Shown in pieces: positions 30,270 through 39,836 of a stretch of 64,000 bases of DNA. Origin of the DNA: Bicyclus anynana (lineage: Eukaryota > Arthropoda > Insecta > Lepidoptera > Nymphalidae); the NCBI RefSeq assembly GCF_947172395.1, contig NC_069100.1, positions 7,716,109 to 7,780,108 on the forward strand, written 5' to 3'. The translations under genes and the position numbers were made by a program. Within the stretch, counting starts at the first letter, position 1, and each line of letters opens with the position of its first letter. The notes beneath the pieces were generated by a model. That model worked only from the letters and a program-made list of their open reading frames with translations. It ran no database searches and had not been told where the DNA came from.

Positions 30270-30536
30270 CTCATCATCATCGTCATCATCATTAACAGCC
30301 GATGGACATCCACTGCGGTACATAGACTTCCAAACATAACGGTCTTAAGCCGCCAGCATCCAGCGGCTCCCTTCAGCCCGCTTGATGTCCTCGGTCTACC
30401 TAGAGGGGGTCGACCTACACTGCATTTACCGGTGCGGGGTCGCCATTCCAGCACCTTGGGACCCAAACGTCCATCGGTTCTTCGAACTATGTGCCCTGCC
30501 AATTGCCGCGACTTGCTGAGCTTTTAAGCGCTTAAC
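30270..30536 (-). mobile_element. RTE-like retrotransposon 3' end
   Basis: (ATC/GTC)n tail, then the coding end with AAGCCGCCAGCATCCAGCGG and GCGGGGTCGCCATTCCAGCA, to CAATTGCCGCGACTTGCTGA. The minus strand shows MAGHIVRRTDGRLGPKVLEW, the conserved RTE-type C-terminal block. It abuts a perfect palindrome at 30537. Confidence 0.85.
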
Positions 30537-30582
30537 TGCAGAGGTTTTTATTAAATAGAAATATTTAATAAAAACCTCTGCA
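30537..30582. repeat. Perfect 21-bp palindrome, GAAA loop
   Basis: 30537-30557 (TGCAGAGGTTTTTATTAAATA) is the exact reverse complement of 30562-30582, with a 4-base GAAA loop. It begins where the RTE similarity ends. Such tiny-loop perfect inversions are typical products of a template switch. Confidence 0.95.
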
Positions 30583-31398
30583 CACCACTCTCACTCACTC
30601 CAGGACACCTCTGCATTTAATTAAGTAATTATTTATGTGCCGCTAGGTAGCTGCTAGCTTTATACTAAAAGCTTAGGCACCTACAGACCAGCTGGCCTAC
30701 TCTTTAACTTTGAGTAACTGCAGTGGATATACACGAAAATTATCAACTAGCTCATTTTTAATTTGTTTGTTGGTAAACAGAACTCATCAAGAAAAGCTTG
30801 CAGCCTGTATATAGTTTCGTGATTTCTTATTCAATATGATTCTTTTGCTAACTAACCACTTTGTTTGACATTATGATTTTCGATAAATTGTATTTAAATA
30901 AAAAACGGTTGATATTGATTTGATGTTAATTACCTCAGGTGGCTAATAGACAAAGATTACTGAATAACCCAGCAGATCTAAGTATGAGTGCCACTTCAAA
31001 GTATGTTTTTTTTTTATTTTTGATCCTGTATCTATAAACTTTAAACCAATGATCGTCCGTAAAGAATAAAATGTCAAAGCTTTGAACATACAATTTTTTT
31101 CATTAGTTTTTCCGTCAGCCGGTGAAAGTTGTAGTTAAGTTAAATAGGTTACAGTGTCGTGTGACCTAATTCCGTGATATCAGCTATTCGCTATACCTAC
31201 CGTTATTCCGTTTCAGAATTTGCGGGTCAAGTTGTTTGAATTATGGATGTAACCTGGATTTCTACTTTTGATTTTGATTAATGAACTGGAATCCAAAAGG
31301 TCGTAGATTAAAACACCGTCGCGCAATTCAGAATATTTGAAACATTGTTTTTAATAGTTGACGGAAGATGCATATATGGACTTAAGATACGCTAGATT
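30583..31398. other. Intergenic, no gene seen
   Basis: AT-rich sequence; no repeat relative, open frame or strong motif was found. Confidence 0.5.
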
Positions 31399-31521
31399 GC
31401 GTCGCAGAGATTCGCTGGATGCAGGTGGCTCAGTATCGTGATGTTTGAAAGTCCCTACAAAAGGCCTATGTCCTGCAGTGGACGTCCATCGGCTGATTTG
31501 ATGATGATGATAATGATGAAA
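31399..31521 (+). mobile_element. RTE-like retrotransposon 3' end
   Basis: Plus-strand copy: GCTGGATGCAGGTGGCTCAG to GTCCTGCAGTGGACGTCCAT, stop TGA, and a GATGATGATAATGATGA tail. Closest in subtype to 8193-8398 (same CAGGTGGCTCAGTATCGTGA block). Confidence 0.85.
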
Positions 31522-32284
31522 GGAAAGACAAATGTCGAATAGCAGCAGAGTCGCAAATAACGCCTTATCTTCCAGACCCTCCCGCTATTGGTCGACAATT
31601 TCTCTTCACGAGATATGTCGTGGTACGCATGTTAGGTCTACTGATGTTAAGTAGAAAATCATTGCCCAAAACAGAACAACTTACTTGTTTTGGGCAATGA
31701 TATGAATGATTTGGGCGAGGACATATCCTGTAGATTGCAATGGTTTTGTCTGCATACGTTATTCTAATTTCAAGTTTCCGTCAATCTAATTAGGCCTTCT
31801 CGGTTAGGGGGGCCGACTTAAGACTGGTGTCGTAACTCATATTTATATGAGAATAGGTCGTAAAGTTTTTTTCCTCCTATTTTGGGGGTAGAAAAAGTTT
31901 TGGTGTAAATAAGGAATACACCAAAACTTTCTTTCTACCACGGGGGTAAACCCCCAATTAAAATTTTTGTATGAAAGTAATTTGTACGGCAGAACAACAT
32001 TTGCTTGGTCAGCTATATTACTATATATAATTTAAAATTATTTTGTACTCAATAAAAAAGTTCAGGTAGGTTACTGAGCCGGATGTCCATTAAGACGCGA
32101 CTAGGAAGGGTCCTGTAATTATATCAGGGGCATTAAGAGTGGCCATTTTGTTCTACGTGACCGCCCTATTAAACTTTACTCTTATTTATAATCTCTTTGA
32201 CTTCGAATTGAAAGCACTTTCCTGTAGATGACTGAAATACAAAAACGTATTTGTCGATAAATATATTTTTTTTATTCTTAATAA
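31522..32284. other. Intergenic with two short hairpins
   Basis: ATCATTGCCCAAAACA (31658-31673) pairs perfectly with 31686-31701. GGTAGAAAAAGTTTTGG.. (31887-31907) pairs with 31917-31939 apart from a 2-base indel. The rest is unassigned. Confidence 0.7.
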
Positions 32285-32495
32285 GTTAACCCTTGACTAC
32301 AATCTCAACTGGTTGTAAGTGAAGATGCAGTCTAAGATGGAAGCGGGCTTAAATATTAGGAGGAGGATGAAAATCCACACATTACTCGGTTTCTACACGA
32401 CATTGTATCGGAACGCTAAACCGCTTGGCGGTACGTCTTTGACGGTAGGGGGCTAACTAGCCACGGCCTTGTGAATTTACGGTCTTGTGATTCCA
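32285..32495 (-). mobile_element. tRNA-SINE family 2, body
   Basis: On the minus strand: GTGGCTAGTT, GCCAAGCGGTTTAGCGTTCC, GTCGTGTAGAAACCGAG, TGTGGATTTTCATCCTCCTC and ATCTTAGACTGCATC. These match 52450-52690 and 61855-62010. The tRNA-like head is not present here. Confidence 0.75.
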
Positions 32496-32623
32496 AAACG
32501 ACATATAGTTTTTAATAATTCCATGTATACCATACTGTTAGTACGTGTACGTTATTTTAGGAATGCTGAAAGGAGGTCGGTGACATTTAACTTGGAAATG
32601 TCCATTGTTGAATACTACATGAA

Positions 32624-33116
32624 ATAGGGATGATGACAGTTTTTTAAATTGTATATAAATTAAGAGTATGCTAATATTAAGGCAATTTTGTAAAAGGAAC
32701 AGGGTATCTGCGATCATTACTTTCGGAGCTACAGGGATTTAAAGCGTCCGATTTGCGGAGCTGTCGCGGATACCTGAAAAACGCCCCATACAAAATGGCA
32801 CGAACTAATGACGTCGTAGGTAATGTAATGATCGTTAGATTTGAATGTGCGTTCAAACAAAATGTCTAATATCTTTGTTATTTGTGCGTTTATGTTTGTA
32901 GTTCACGTATTAAAAAATGTCACATTTAATGTAAGGAAGCTAAAACTGTATGAATTTTCATCTAATTACAATAAATGATTTTAAAATTTTATAATCTCAT
33001 TTATTTTGCAATATCCAGACAATCTGTGTTTTTATGTATAAATTAGTCAACATTGACCTTATTTACCCGAATGTATAATAAAAATCAATATATTCAAACC
33101 TAGTCATCATCCCCAT
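32624..33116 (+). mobile_element. MITE family M1, fullest copy, 493 bp
   Basis: Terminal GGGATGATGAC (32627) is mirrored by GTCATCATCCC (33103). The interior has ATCTGCGATCATTACTTTC, GAAAAACGCCCCATACAAAA, TTTGTTATTTGTGCGTTTAT and CACATTTAATGTAAGGAAGC. It matches the minus-strand copy at 62949-63426 along its length and gives the empty site for the Helitron at 9249. No transposase. Confidence 0.85.
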
Positions 33117-33615
33117 TGTCCCAAGCAATCTATAATATCATAGCTGGCTGTCGCTAGCCCGCAGTCCAAATGCAAATATTATTAATTTTAAACCTTATAA
33201 ATAACTCTTCATTCAGGCGCGATAATGGAACTGTTTCATAATATAATAATTTATTGGTAGAATAAAAAGCAGGTTCAGCCCGTCAGCCGCTTTTCAAAAA
33301 TAGAACAGCTGGATACTTTCAAAATTTGATAACTCGGAAAGCGTTAGGTATTTGGGGCGCGTGACAGGTATAACTGTGAACTGTCGGCTTGACATACCTG
33401 CTGTTATGCCAACTCTCTATTCTCTCTCTGATTCAATTTTAGTGGATACAGTTTTACTTGCAGTTTGGATGCTCGTTTGCTACATACGAGTATATCCAAA
33501 AGGCAATTGTATTTCATTTTTCCAACAATCTGTCTATCAAATCCTTTGGAAAGTGTAAGATTGAATATTGTCTATTCAATGTGCATAATACCTCAGAGTG
33601 GAATGGATGTAACGG

Positions 33616-33882
33616 TCATCGTCGTTCGTCATCAACCCATATTCGGCTCACTGCTGAGCTCGAGCCTCCTCTCAGAATGAGAGCGGTTAGGCCAATAGTC
33701 CACCATTCTGGCCCAATGCGGATGCTGGGCACGCAGAGAATTAATTTGACACACGTGATATTTAATTTCTTAAAATGCACACAACTGAAAAGTTGGAGGT
33801 GCATGCCCCGGACCGGATTTGAACACACTCCCTCCGGAATCGGAGGCAGAGGTTATATCCACTGGACTATCACAGCTCTGAC
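33616..33882 (-). mobile_element. tRNA-derived SINE, family 1
   Basis: Minus-strand copy with a nearly whole body: head GAGCTGTGATAGTCCAGTGG, B box region GTTCAAATCC (one change), then the AACTTTTCAGTTG, GGCCAGAATGGTGGACTATT and TCTCATTCTGAGAG blocks. The middle (CCTCACGATG) is deleted. Confidence 0.85.
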
Positions 33883-33910
33883 GTAACGGTATTGTAGTGA
33901 AAATTTTCGA

Positions 33911-34070
33911 CGGCCTCCGTGGCGCAGTAGTATGGGTGGATTTACAAGACGGAGGTTCTGTGTTCGATCCCCGGCGCATCTCATACTCCTCCGTTAGTTA
34001 GCTCGCTTCCATATTTGATTGCATCATCACTTGCCGTCAGCTGAGATTGTATTCAAGGGCTAACTTTTAT
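33911..34070 (+). mobile_element. tRNA-SINE family 2, internally deleted
   Basis: Head GCCTCCGTGGCGCAGTAGTA (A box) and GTGTTCGATCCCCGGC (B box), then a jump to the 3' body GTTAGCTCGCTTCCATATTT, GATTGCATCATCACTTGCC and GGGCTAACTTTTATATAAAA. The middle body seen at 52450 is missing. It ties head and body to one family. Confidence 0.82.
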
Positions 34071-34130
34071 ATAAAAAAATGCTACAAAAATGTTTTGTTG
34101 AACCAGTTTATTAGTTCCGGATATTAACTA

Positions 34131-34266
34131 CTAGCAGAACCTCGCGGTTTCGCCCGCGTAGTTTTGTCAATTGGTGAAAAAAAAATCAAATCGTTTCAGT
34201 AGTTTTCGAGTATATACTTTACATACAAAAATACAAATCTTTCGTCTTTATAATATTATTAGCGTA
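34131..34266 (-). mobile_element. Helitron-like element, short
   Basis: Plus strand CTAGCAGAACCTCGCGGTTT is the minus-strand 3' end; TTTCGTCTTTATAATATTAT near 34240-34260 is its start region. The interior AAATCGTTTCAGTAGTTTTC is typical of this group. Confidence 0.7.
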
Positions 34267-34607
34267 TAATGTAATGAGTGCATAAATATAAATGTATTTT
34301 TTATTCGAAAACTAGATTATTTACATTGTTTATTCTATGTAGTCTAAATTATAAAACTTTTCTACTATTTATTTTTTGAAGATATACTCAGTCAATAATC
34401 AAAAGAGCTATAAATAAACTTTATATTATTAAACATCATCCAGGTCATCTCATTATTTATATCTTTTTATGTATTTTTCTGTATAATGAAAAGGCACTTG
34501 AAAGGCAGCATAATGAGATGCCGGTATGACACGGAATAATGTTTAATGCAAGCGTGAATTGCAATTCGCAAGTCTTGAAATCTTACTTCTTTAGCGTTGG
34601 TAGGTGC

Positions 34608-35367
34608 TAGTGATGTACCGGAACGTAAAAAATGTGTATCCGTAGATACGGATCCGAATACGGATATTTGATGTCTATTATACTGTATACGGTTACGGCT
34701 ATTCTAACTCGTATCTAACGCTCTCTATCTACATCCTATTTAGCATCGTGTTAGACATAGAAAGATAGATACGATTTCGAAGCTCCCAATCAACAAAAAC
34801 ATCGTTACAGAATAGTGCTACAGATTTGAATTATCCAACTCAACCGGTTTCGGTGCGTGAAAATTTGAAACGATAATAAAATATAGTCTTATTGGCAGAA
34901 CGGCTGGACTCTCGTTGAGAGGTCGTGGGTTCGAACTCTGCATGCTAGACTTTTGTCGTATGTAACGACATACAAGAATAGTCGTTACGTCTTTGATTCT
35001 GTATCGATCTTCTTTGTTAGATCGTTTAGTAGATTCGTAGATATAGATCGTAGATTTGTTTGTTTTTGTTAGATCTTTGTCTAAAAACACTCCTTTTTTC
35101 AACACAATTTTTTCGACTGATTGGAGGCTAATAATGTGCTACAGCGCACACTGTGGCGACTCACCAGGCGCAGTGTGAGCAGAATACTACTGGTGACGCA
35201 TTATCGGGTCATCGCGCACAACTACTGAGAAAGATAACATAGTGCAGAACAGGGACAGTGACATGCGGATACGACCTTGAGCAGTACAGACAACCACCAA
35301 GAAGAAGATGACGTCGACGACGACGGTATCCGCAGATACCTACGGATACGAGTCCGGCACAACACTA
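34608..35367. mobile_element. Non-autonomous hAT element, 760 bp
   Basis: Left end TAGTGATGTACCGGAACG; right end, reversed, TAGTGTTGTGCCGGACTCG. The inverted ends extend inward through GTATCCGTAG-type repeats. The flanking 8-mers GTAGGTGC (34600-34607) and GTAGATGC (35368-35375) are an 8-bp target duplication with one change, the hAT hallmark. A tRNA-like string (GTGGGTTCGAACTCTGC near 34925) sits inside. No transposase. Confidence 0.88.
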
Positions 35368-35708
35368 GTAGATGCCTACGTTGTACAGAGTGTGCTTTTA
35401 AAATCTTATTCAACGATACAGTGAATACTTAATATTTGATGCTTAAATTTCTTTGCCTTGTGCTACTAAAATTTTTAAATGTATTTCATATTTTTACATT
35501 GAATTACTGAAAACTTCTTTTTAAAATATGTTTTCTTTGCCGTTTTATTTTCTGCATACGTAAGAGTTCGTAAAAAAAAGTCTTTACCTCTCGTGCATAT
35601 GGTCGAAAGGAAACTTTTTAATGGAGTTTTAGTTGTTTTGAAATACCTATTTTATGAATTAATAAAATAAAAATGTAAATTAAATAACGACTGGATTGTA
35701 ATTTATAA

Positions 35709-35865
35709 TGCACGCCATTGACGATCAATTATTCACACGTTTCTGCAGCGCCAAACGGCCGAGAAGACGTTTCATAAGTCGAGCGAGCGAGTGACCAATA
35801 CACGATCAGTTATAGTCGTGAGTGCTGCAAAAACGTGAGAATAATTTGATCGTCAATGGCGTGCA
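35709..35865. mobile_element. MITE, Harbinger-like, 157 bp
   Basis: Left TGCACGCCATTGACGATCAA...CACGTTT.TGCAGC is mirrored at the right end over about 42 bp with three or four differences. TAA flanks both sides (35706-35708 and 35866-35868), fitting the TWA target duplication of PIF/Harbinger elements. Confidence 0.85.
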
Positions 35866-36095
35866 TAACGGACTAGATTCGGAGATGATAAACTCGGGAA
35901 ACAGCTCGCGCGGCTTTAATGATTTTGGTAAGTATGAGAATAGGTTGTAAAGTAGATTTCAAAAGTCGTCAAAAAAATAAAGATATTTAAGACTCGAATC
36001 AAGTATTTCAGACACTCACAAATAAAGTGGCCTTCTAGTGGTAGAATGGTCAAATTCGGTCCAGTAGATTGAGAGATTTCCCCTACTACAACTTT

Positions 36096-36205
36096 CATCA
36101 TCATCATCATCATTGTCAGCCGATAGACGTCCACTGCTGGACATAGGCCTCTTGCATGGACTTCCAAACAAAACGGTCTCGAGCCGCCAGCATCCAGCGG
36201 CTCTT
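36096..36205 (-). mobile_element. RTE-like retrotransposon 3' end, short
   Basis: (ATC)n tail, GCCGATAGACGTCCACTGCT and GCCGCCAGCATCCAGCGGCT. Truncated after about 90 bp of coding end. Confidence 0.82.
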
Positions 36206-36384
36206 TACCTCTTTGTAATATAACGTAACGTAAACGTAAGCTTATAGAAAAGTCGTATTATAGTGTCAATGATTACGTAAATGACAAAATTGCTTGGAAA
36301 TGAAATGTATTACATGACAGGCTACTTATATACCTATTGTTAAATGGTGATAAACTAAAAAAGGATAAACCTGGCTGACTTTGT

Positions 36385-36555
36385 TGTGGGCTCTTCTGGG
36401 ACCAAGGCGCGTTTGAAACCCTCGTAACTTTAATTTTAAGTTTTCGAATAATTATTATCACCATTATCTTAACTTTAATATTATTACCTGACGTTTCGAA
36501 AGAGCTTGTAAACTAAGCCTATTTGAAATAAATGAATTTTGACTTTTTGACTTTT
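36385..36555 (+). mobile_element. LINE 3' end (unoccupied paralogue of 19924-20960)
   Basis: GGGCTCTTCTGGGACCAAGG, CGTAACTTTAATTTTAAG, TATTATCACCATTATCTTAA and GAAATAAATGAATTTTGAC, ending in a TTTTTGAC repeat. TATCACCATTATCT here is the undisturbed form of the site holding the Helitron at 20009. Confidence 0.8.
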
Positions 36556-36645
36556 ATACATCATCATCATCATTATCAGCCGATGGACGTCCACTGCTGG
36601 ACATAGGCCCCTTGCATGGACTTCCAAACAAAACGGCCCCGAAAT
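36556..36645 (-). mobile_element. RTE-like retrotransposon 3' end, very short
   Basis: (ATC)n tail and CAGCCGATGGACGTCCACTG through CAAAACGGCCCCG. It directly follows the LINE tail above, perhaps because AT-rich tails attract insertions. Confidence 0.8.
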
Positions 36646-37431
36646 TCCCGGTCCCGGTTATAATATTAGTATATATAAAAACCCACCGACACTAGCTAAA
36701 TCCTTTGCAGTTTCACTAACTTTAATTTAAATATATCTTCACCACGTATGATGAAGGTGTGGCCTACGCTGATCATTTAGCGCTACGTTTGAATAAAACT
36801 GCTGAGTAGTGCGGTCCAATCAGAAGACGCTCAGCAATTAGAAAACCGTTTGAAAGCGATTATCGGTTAGGCCTTGCTGATGTTGGCACATTTGCAGAAT
36901 CCACTATTCATGTAAAGAGTAGATCTGAGGTGGAAATGTGGAAAACGTATTAATTTTAACGCGAAATCTGAATGTGGAACATGTTTTCTGTCAGCTTGAA
37001 TATATGGTGAGTGATTATCTATCTGGTAGATTTAAAGACTCAATAGTTCCGTGGTTAATAGTGACGTTGAAAATACATGGCGTATATATTTTGAAGAAAA
37101 ACAAAAGGAAAAGTACGCTAAAAACTATAGTCAGTACTTTCCATAATATCGAAGTACAAAAAAAAGCTACACATACAAGGTACACATTTACTTAATTATC
37201 GTTGGAGAATCCGACTAGTTTCTAACCCTTACGAGACCTTTAGTCATGATCCTTTTATAAAGACTAACACCTACGTACCATATATTGCTTCATCGCCTAC
37301 CATCAGACTTTTCAGCCAAGCATTAGGCTGTACCCAATGCAAATTGTAAAAAAATATATAAAGAAAGATAAGTATAATAAAACATTTATATAAGTTAGCG
37401 TAATATTAAATTCGATGCATCGTATATGATA
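36646..37431. other. Intergenic, no gene seen
   Basis: 36938-37195 holds an 85-codon frame rich in Lys and Ile; no family. The sequence is AT-rich without repeat relatives. Confidence 0.4.
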
Positions 37432-37935
37432 GTTAAGTCCACGACAATAATGTCCCCTAATTCCCCATAATGGACAGTGTCGACTATGTATCTCGTTACC
37501 GCCTCACCGCACGCGATGCAGATCGTTGTTACCCGCTCGCTGCATGTACCATTCTACACCGATGTACATGTCTCACTGGATTGTAGCATCCTTGTACTCG
37601 GAAGTTATTTAGTACTAGCTTAGTATACATTACTTAGAGCGACTATATAAATGGATCAACCCCAATACAGATAGTAAAAAAAAAATTAATATGGCGTAAG
37701 TTAACAAAAGATATGGTTAAATACGATAGAAAAATGTGTCGAAGTAGTGGAGTCCACGACAATAATGTCCCCTAATTCCCCACAATGGACAGTGTCGACT
37801 GTCTCTCGTTACCGCCTCACCGCACGCGATGCAGATCGTTGTTACCCGCTCACTGCTTGTACCATTGTACACGGATGTACATGTCTCACTGCATTGTATC
37901 ATAGTCGTACTTAGTAGTTCTCTGGAACTAGCTTA
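37432..37935. repeat. Duplicated ~190-bp GC-richer block, 315-bp offset
   Basis: GTCCACGACAATAATGTCCC, CGTTACCGCCTCACCGCACG and GCAGATCGTTGTTACCCGCT occur at 37437 and again at 37752, with about 90% identity over about 190 bp. The second copy is followed by a tail with AATAAAATAAAG near 38003, so it could be LTR or LINE-derived. Confidence 0.88.
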
Positions 37936-38052
37936 TTGTAGTGAAAATTCTGTTCCCCTTGTACGGTGTACGTTCTTGCCCGGTCCAGTTATTTAATATT
38001 ATAATAAAATAAAGTAGTAAAGACAACATATTTATAACTTACTTATACAAGT

Positions 38053-38337
38053 AATCATCATTATCAACCCATATCAGGCTGACTGCTGAGCTCTCAGAAT
38101 GAGAGTGGTTAGGCCAATAATTCACCACGCTGGCCCAATGCGGATTGGCAGAATTCACACACGTAGAGAATTAAGAACATTCTCAGGTATGCAGGTTTCC
38201 TCACGATGTTTTCCTTTCACCGTTTGTGGCACGTCAAATTCAATTTCTTAAAATGCTCATAACTGAAAAGTTGGAGGTGCATACCCCGGACCGGACCGGA
38301 ATCGGAGGCAGAGGTCATATCAGGCTATCACTGACTC
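38053..38337 (-). mobile_element. tRNA-derived SINE, family 1
   Basis: Minus-strand copy with tail block AACCCATATCAGGCTGACTG, TCTCAGAATGAGAG, CACGCTGGCCCAATGCGGAT and CCTCACGATGTTTTCC. The B box region (GGACCGGACCGGAATCGG) is rearranged and part of the A box is lost. Confidence 0.85.
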
Positions 38338-38688
38338 ACATGTACTAGTATATAGTCTAGGTTTGAACATCATATCGTGCCTTAGAATATATCCAGTGTC
38401 GGCAAATCTGTGTATCTTTTAATTAACCGGGACAAAGACGGTCTTGTGTACACAGTTCAGCAACTTGGCCGGGGTTTGAGACGCGCTAGATTTTATCCGC
38501 CGACGTTTTGTACTCGTCGAGTTAGTTCACTCGGAGCGGAGCTTAGCGGACGATAAGTGTGCGGATTTTGGTATTAAACGTTTGTATGAAAGTCTTTTAC
38601 AAAGATTTAAAAGTTAGAATTATCAGGGTTGACCACCCAGACAAAAGTTGCGATGCTGTGTTATATTATTCTCTAAAGGAACAACTAG
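38338..38688. other. Intergenic, no gene seen
   Basis: Includes a GC-richer segment around 38470-38560 (GACGTTTTGTACTCGTCGAG). No relative in the window. Confidence 0.35.
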
Positions 38689-38820
38689 AGTGTTCATTTA
38701 CACGAGCGGCAGCTGCTACCGACGACTGCGGACGGCGACGTCTCGGCGGCAGGCGACGTCGCAGCAGACTGCAGTCGACTGCGGTCGTCGGTATAGTTGC
38801 CGCTCGTGTAAATGAACCCT
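38689..38820. mobile_element. CpG-rich foldback MITE, ~132 bp
   Basis: TGTTCATTTACACGAGCGGC at the left end is mirrored by GCCGCTCGTGTAAATGAACC at the right. Pairing continues inward (TACCGACGACTGCGG with its complement) so nearly the whole element folds. The interior is CpG-rich in an AT-rich setting. The target duplication is not clear. Confidence 0.85.
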
Positions 38821-39499
38821 AATGCCTTCGAAGAAAAGAACACCATCAAAATTGCTTTACTTTTACTAGCTACTTTTACTACAGATCATTTTTAGCAATC
38901 AACTCACATTAAAAGCAAAGTTTATAAAAAAAAATCTTTTAATTCAAGCTCTGAAAAGTCCCAAACCTTTAATCTTTGAGCAAAGACCTTTCATACTATT
39001 TAACCTTCACCGTTTAACGACATCGTGAGCTTTTTCTGCTTAGTTAAAATTTTGTCAAATAGTTTCAGTGAGTAGGTAACTAAGAAATCCTTGTTGAAAA
39101 GGAGGGTAAAATCGATAAGCCCACCGGATAAAAAGGGAATATGTAAATTTAATATCAATATTTCCATTTTACCGGCAACATATTAAACCGTGCACAACCG
39201 CAATATACCAACGTTAACCCCCTCCCCCGTCCCGCCTTTCAATCCCTTCTGATAAAATCAAGCGGAATGCGTTGATATCATAGAACGTCGCGTGACCCCG
39301 CGGCGACGCGTATAAACAAGAAAAACCTTTTTTTCCTTACAAAACGTCGGTAAGTACTGCCTAAATGTGATATGTAAGAAATATTGAACATAAGAGGTTA
39401 CTTTGTTGTAAACTGTCTTAGTAAAACTGTCGTAGAGACAGGTGGATGATGGAATAAATATATACGAGTATTAACTAAATTAAGACTAACTATTCCCAG
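38821..39499. other. Intergenic with a CpG-rich patch
   Basis: 39280-39315 (GTCGCGTGACCCCGCGGCGA) is a non-repetitive CpG-rich patch that could be a conserved element. The remainder is AT-rich. Confidence 0.3.
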
Positions 39500-39836
39500 T
39501 TGTTGCCAGCGATGCTTCTCTGCGTGATCGAATCAGAAATAAAGAGATCCGCAAAGTCACTGTCATAGATAGCTCAGCTAGTCGCGAAGCTAAAGTTGCA
39601 ATGGGCAGTGCACATACGAGTTCGAAGAACCGATCGACGTTAGGGTCCCAAGGTGCGACCCCGCACCGGAAAGCCCAGTTTTGGTCGAACCCCACTAGGT
39701 GGACTGAGGACATCAAGCGAGTTGCAGGGAGTCGATGGATGCTGGCGGCTCGAGACCGTTATGTTTGGAAGTCTGTGCACGAGGCCTATATCCAGCAGTG
39801 GACGTCCATTGGCTGTTAATGATGATGATTATGATA
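39500..39836 (+). mobile_element. RTE-like retrotransposon 3' end, longer copy
   Basis: From CTCTGCGTGATCGAATCAGA to stop TAA and ATGATGATTATGAT. Translation gives TRWTEDIKRVAGSRWMLAA and EAYIQQWTSIG, the conserved RTE C-terminus. An upstream frame change near 39650 separates it from the GRWGPKVLEW block, so it is a pseudogene. Confidence 0.88.

Noticed and set aside
33911..33985. tRNA gene
   Set aside because: A and B boxes are present, but the sequence continues into a SINE body and the stems do not form a full cloverleaf by eye.
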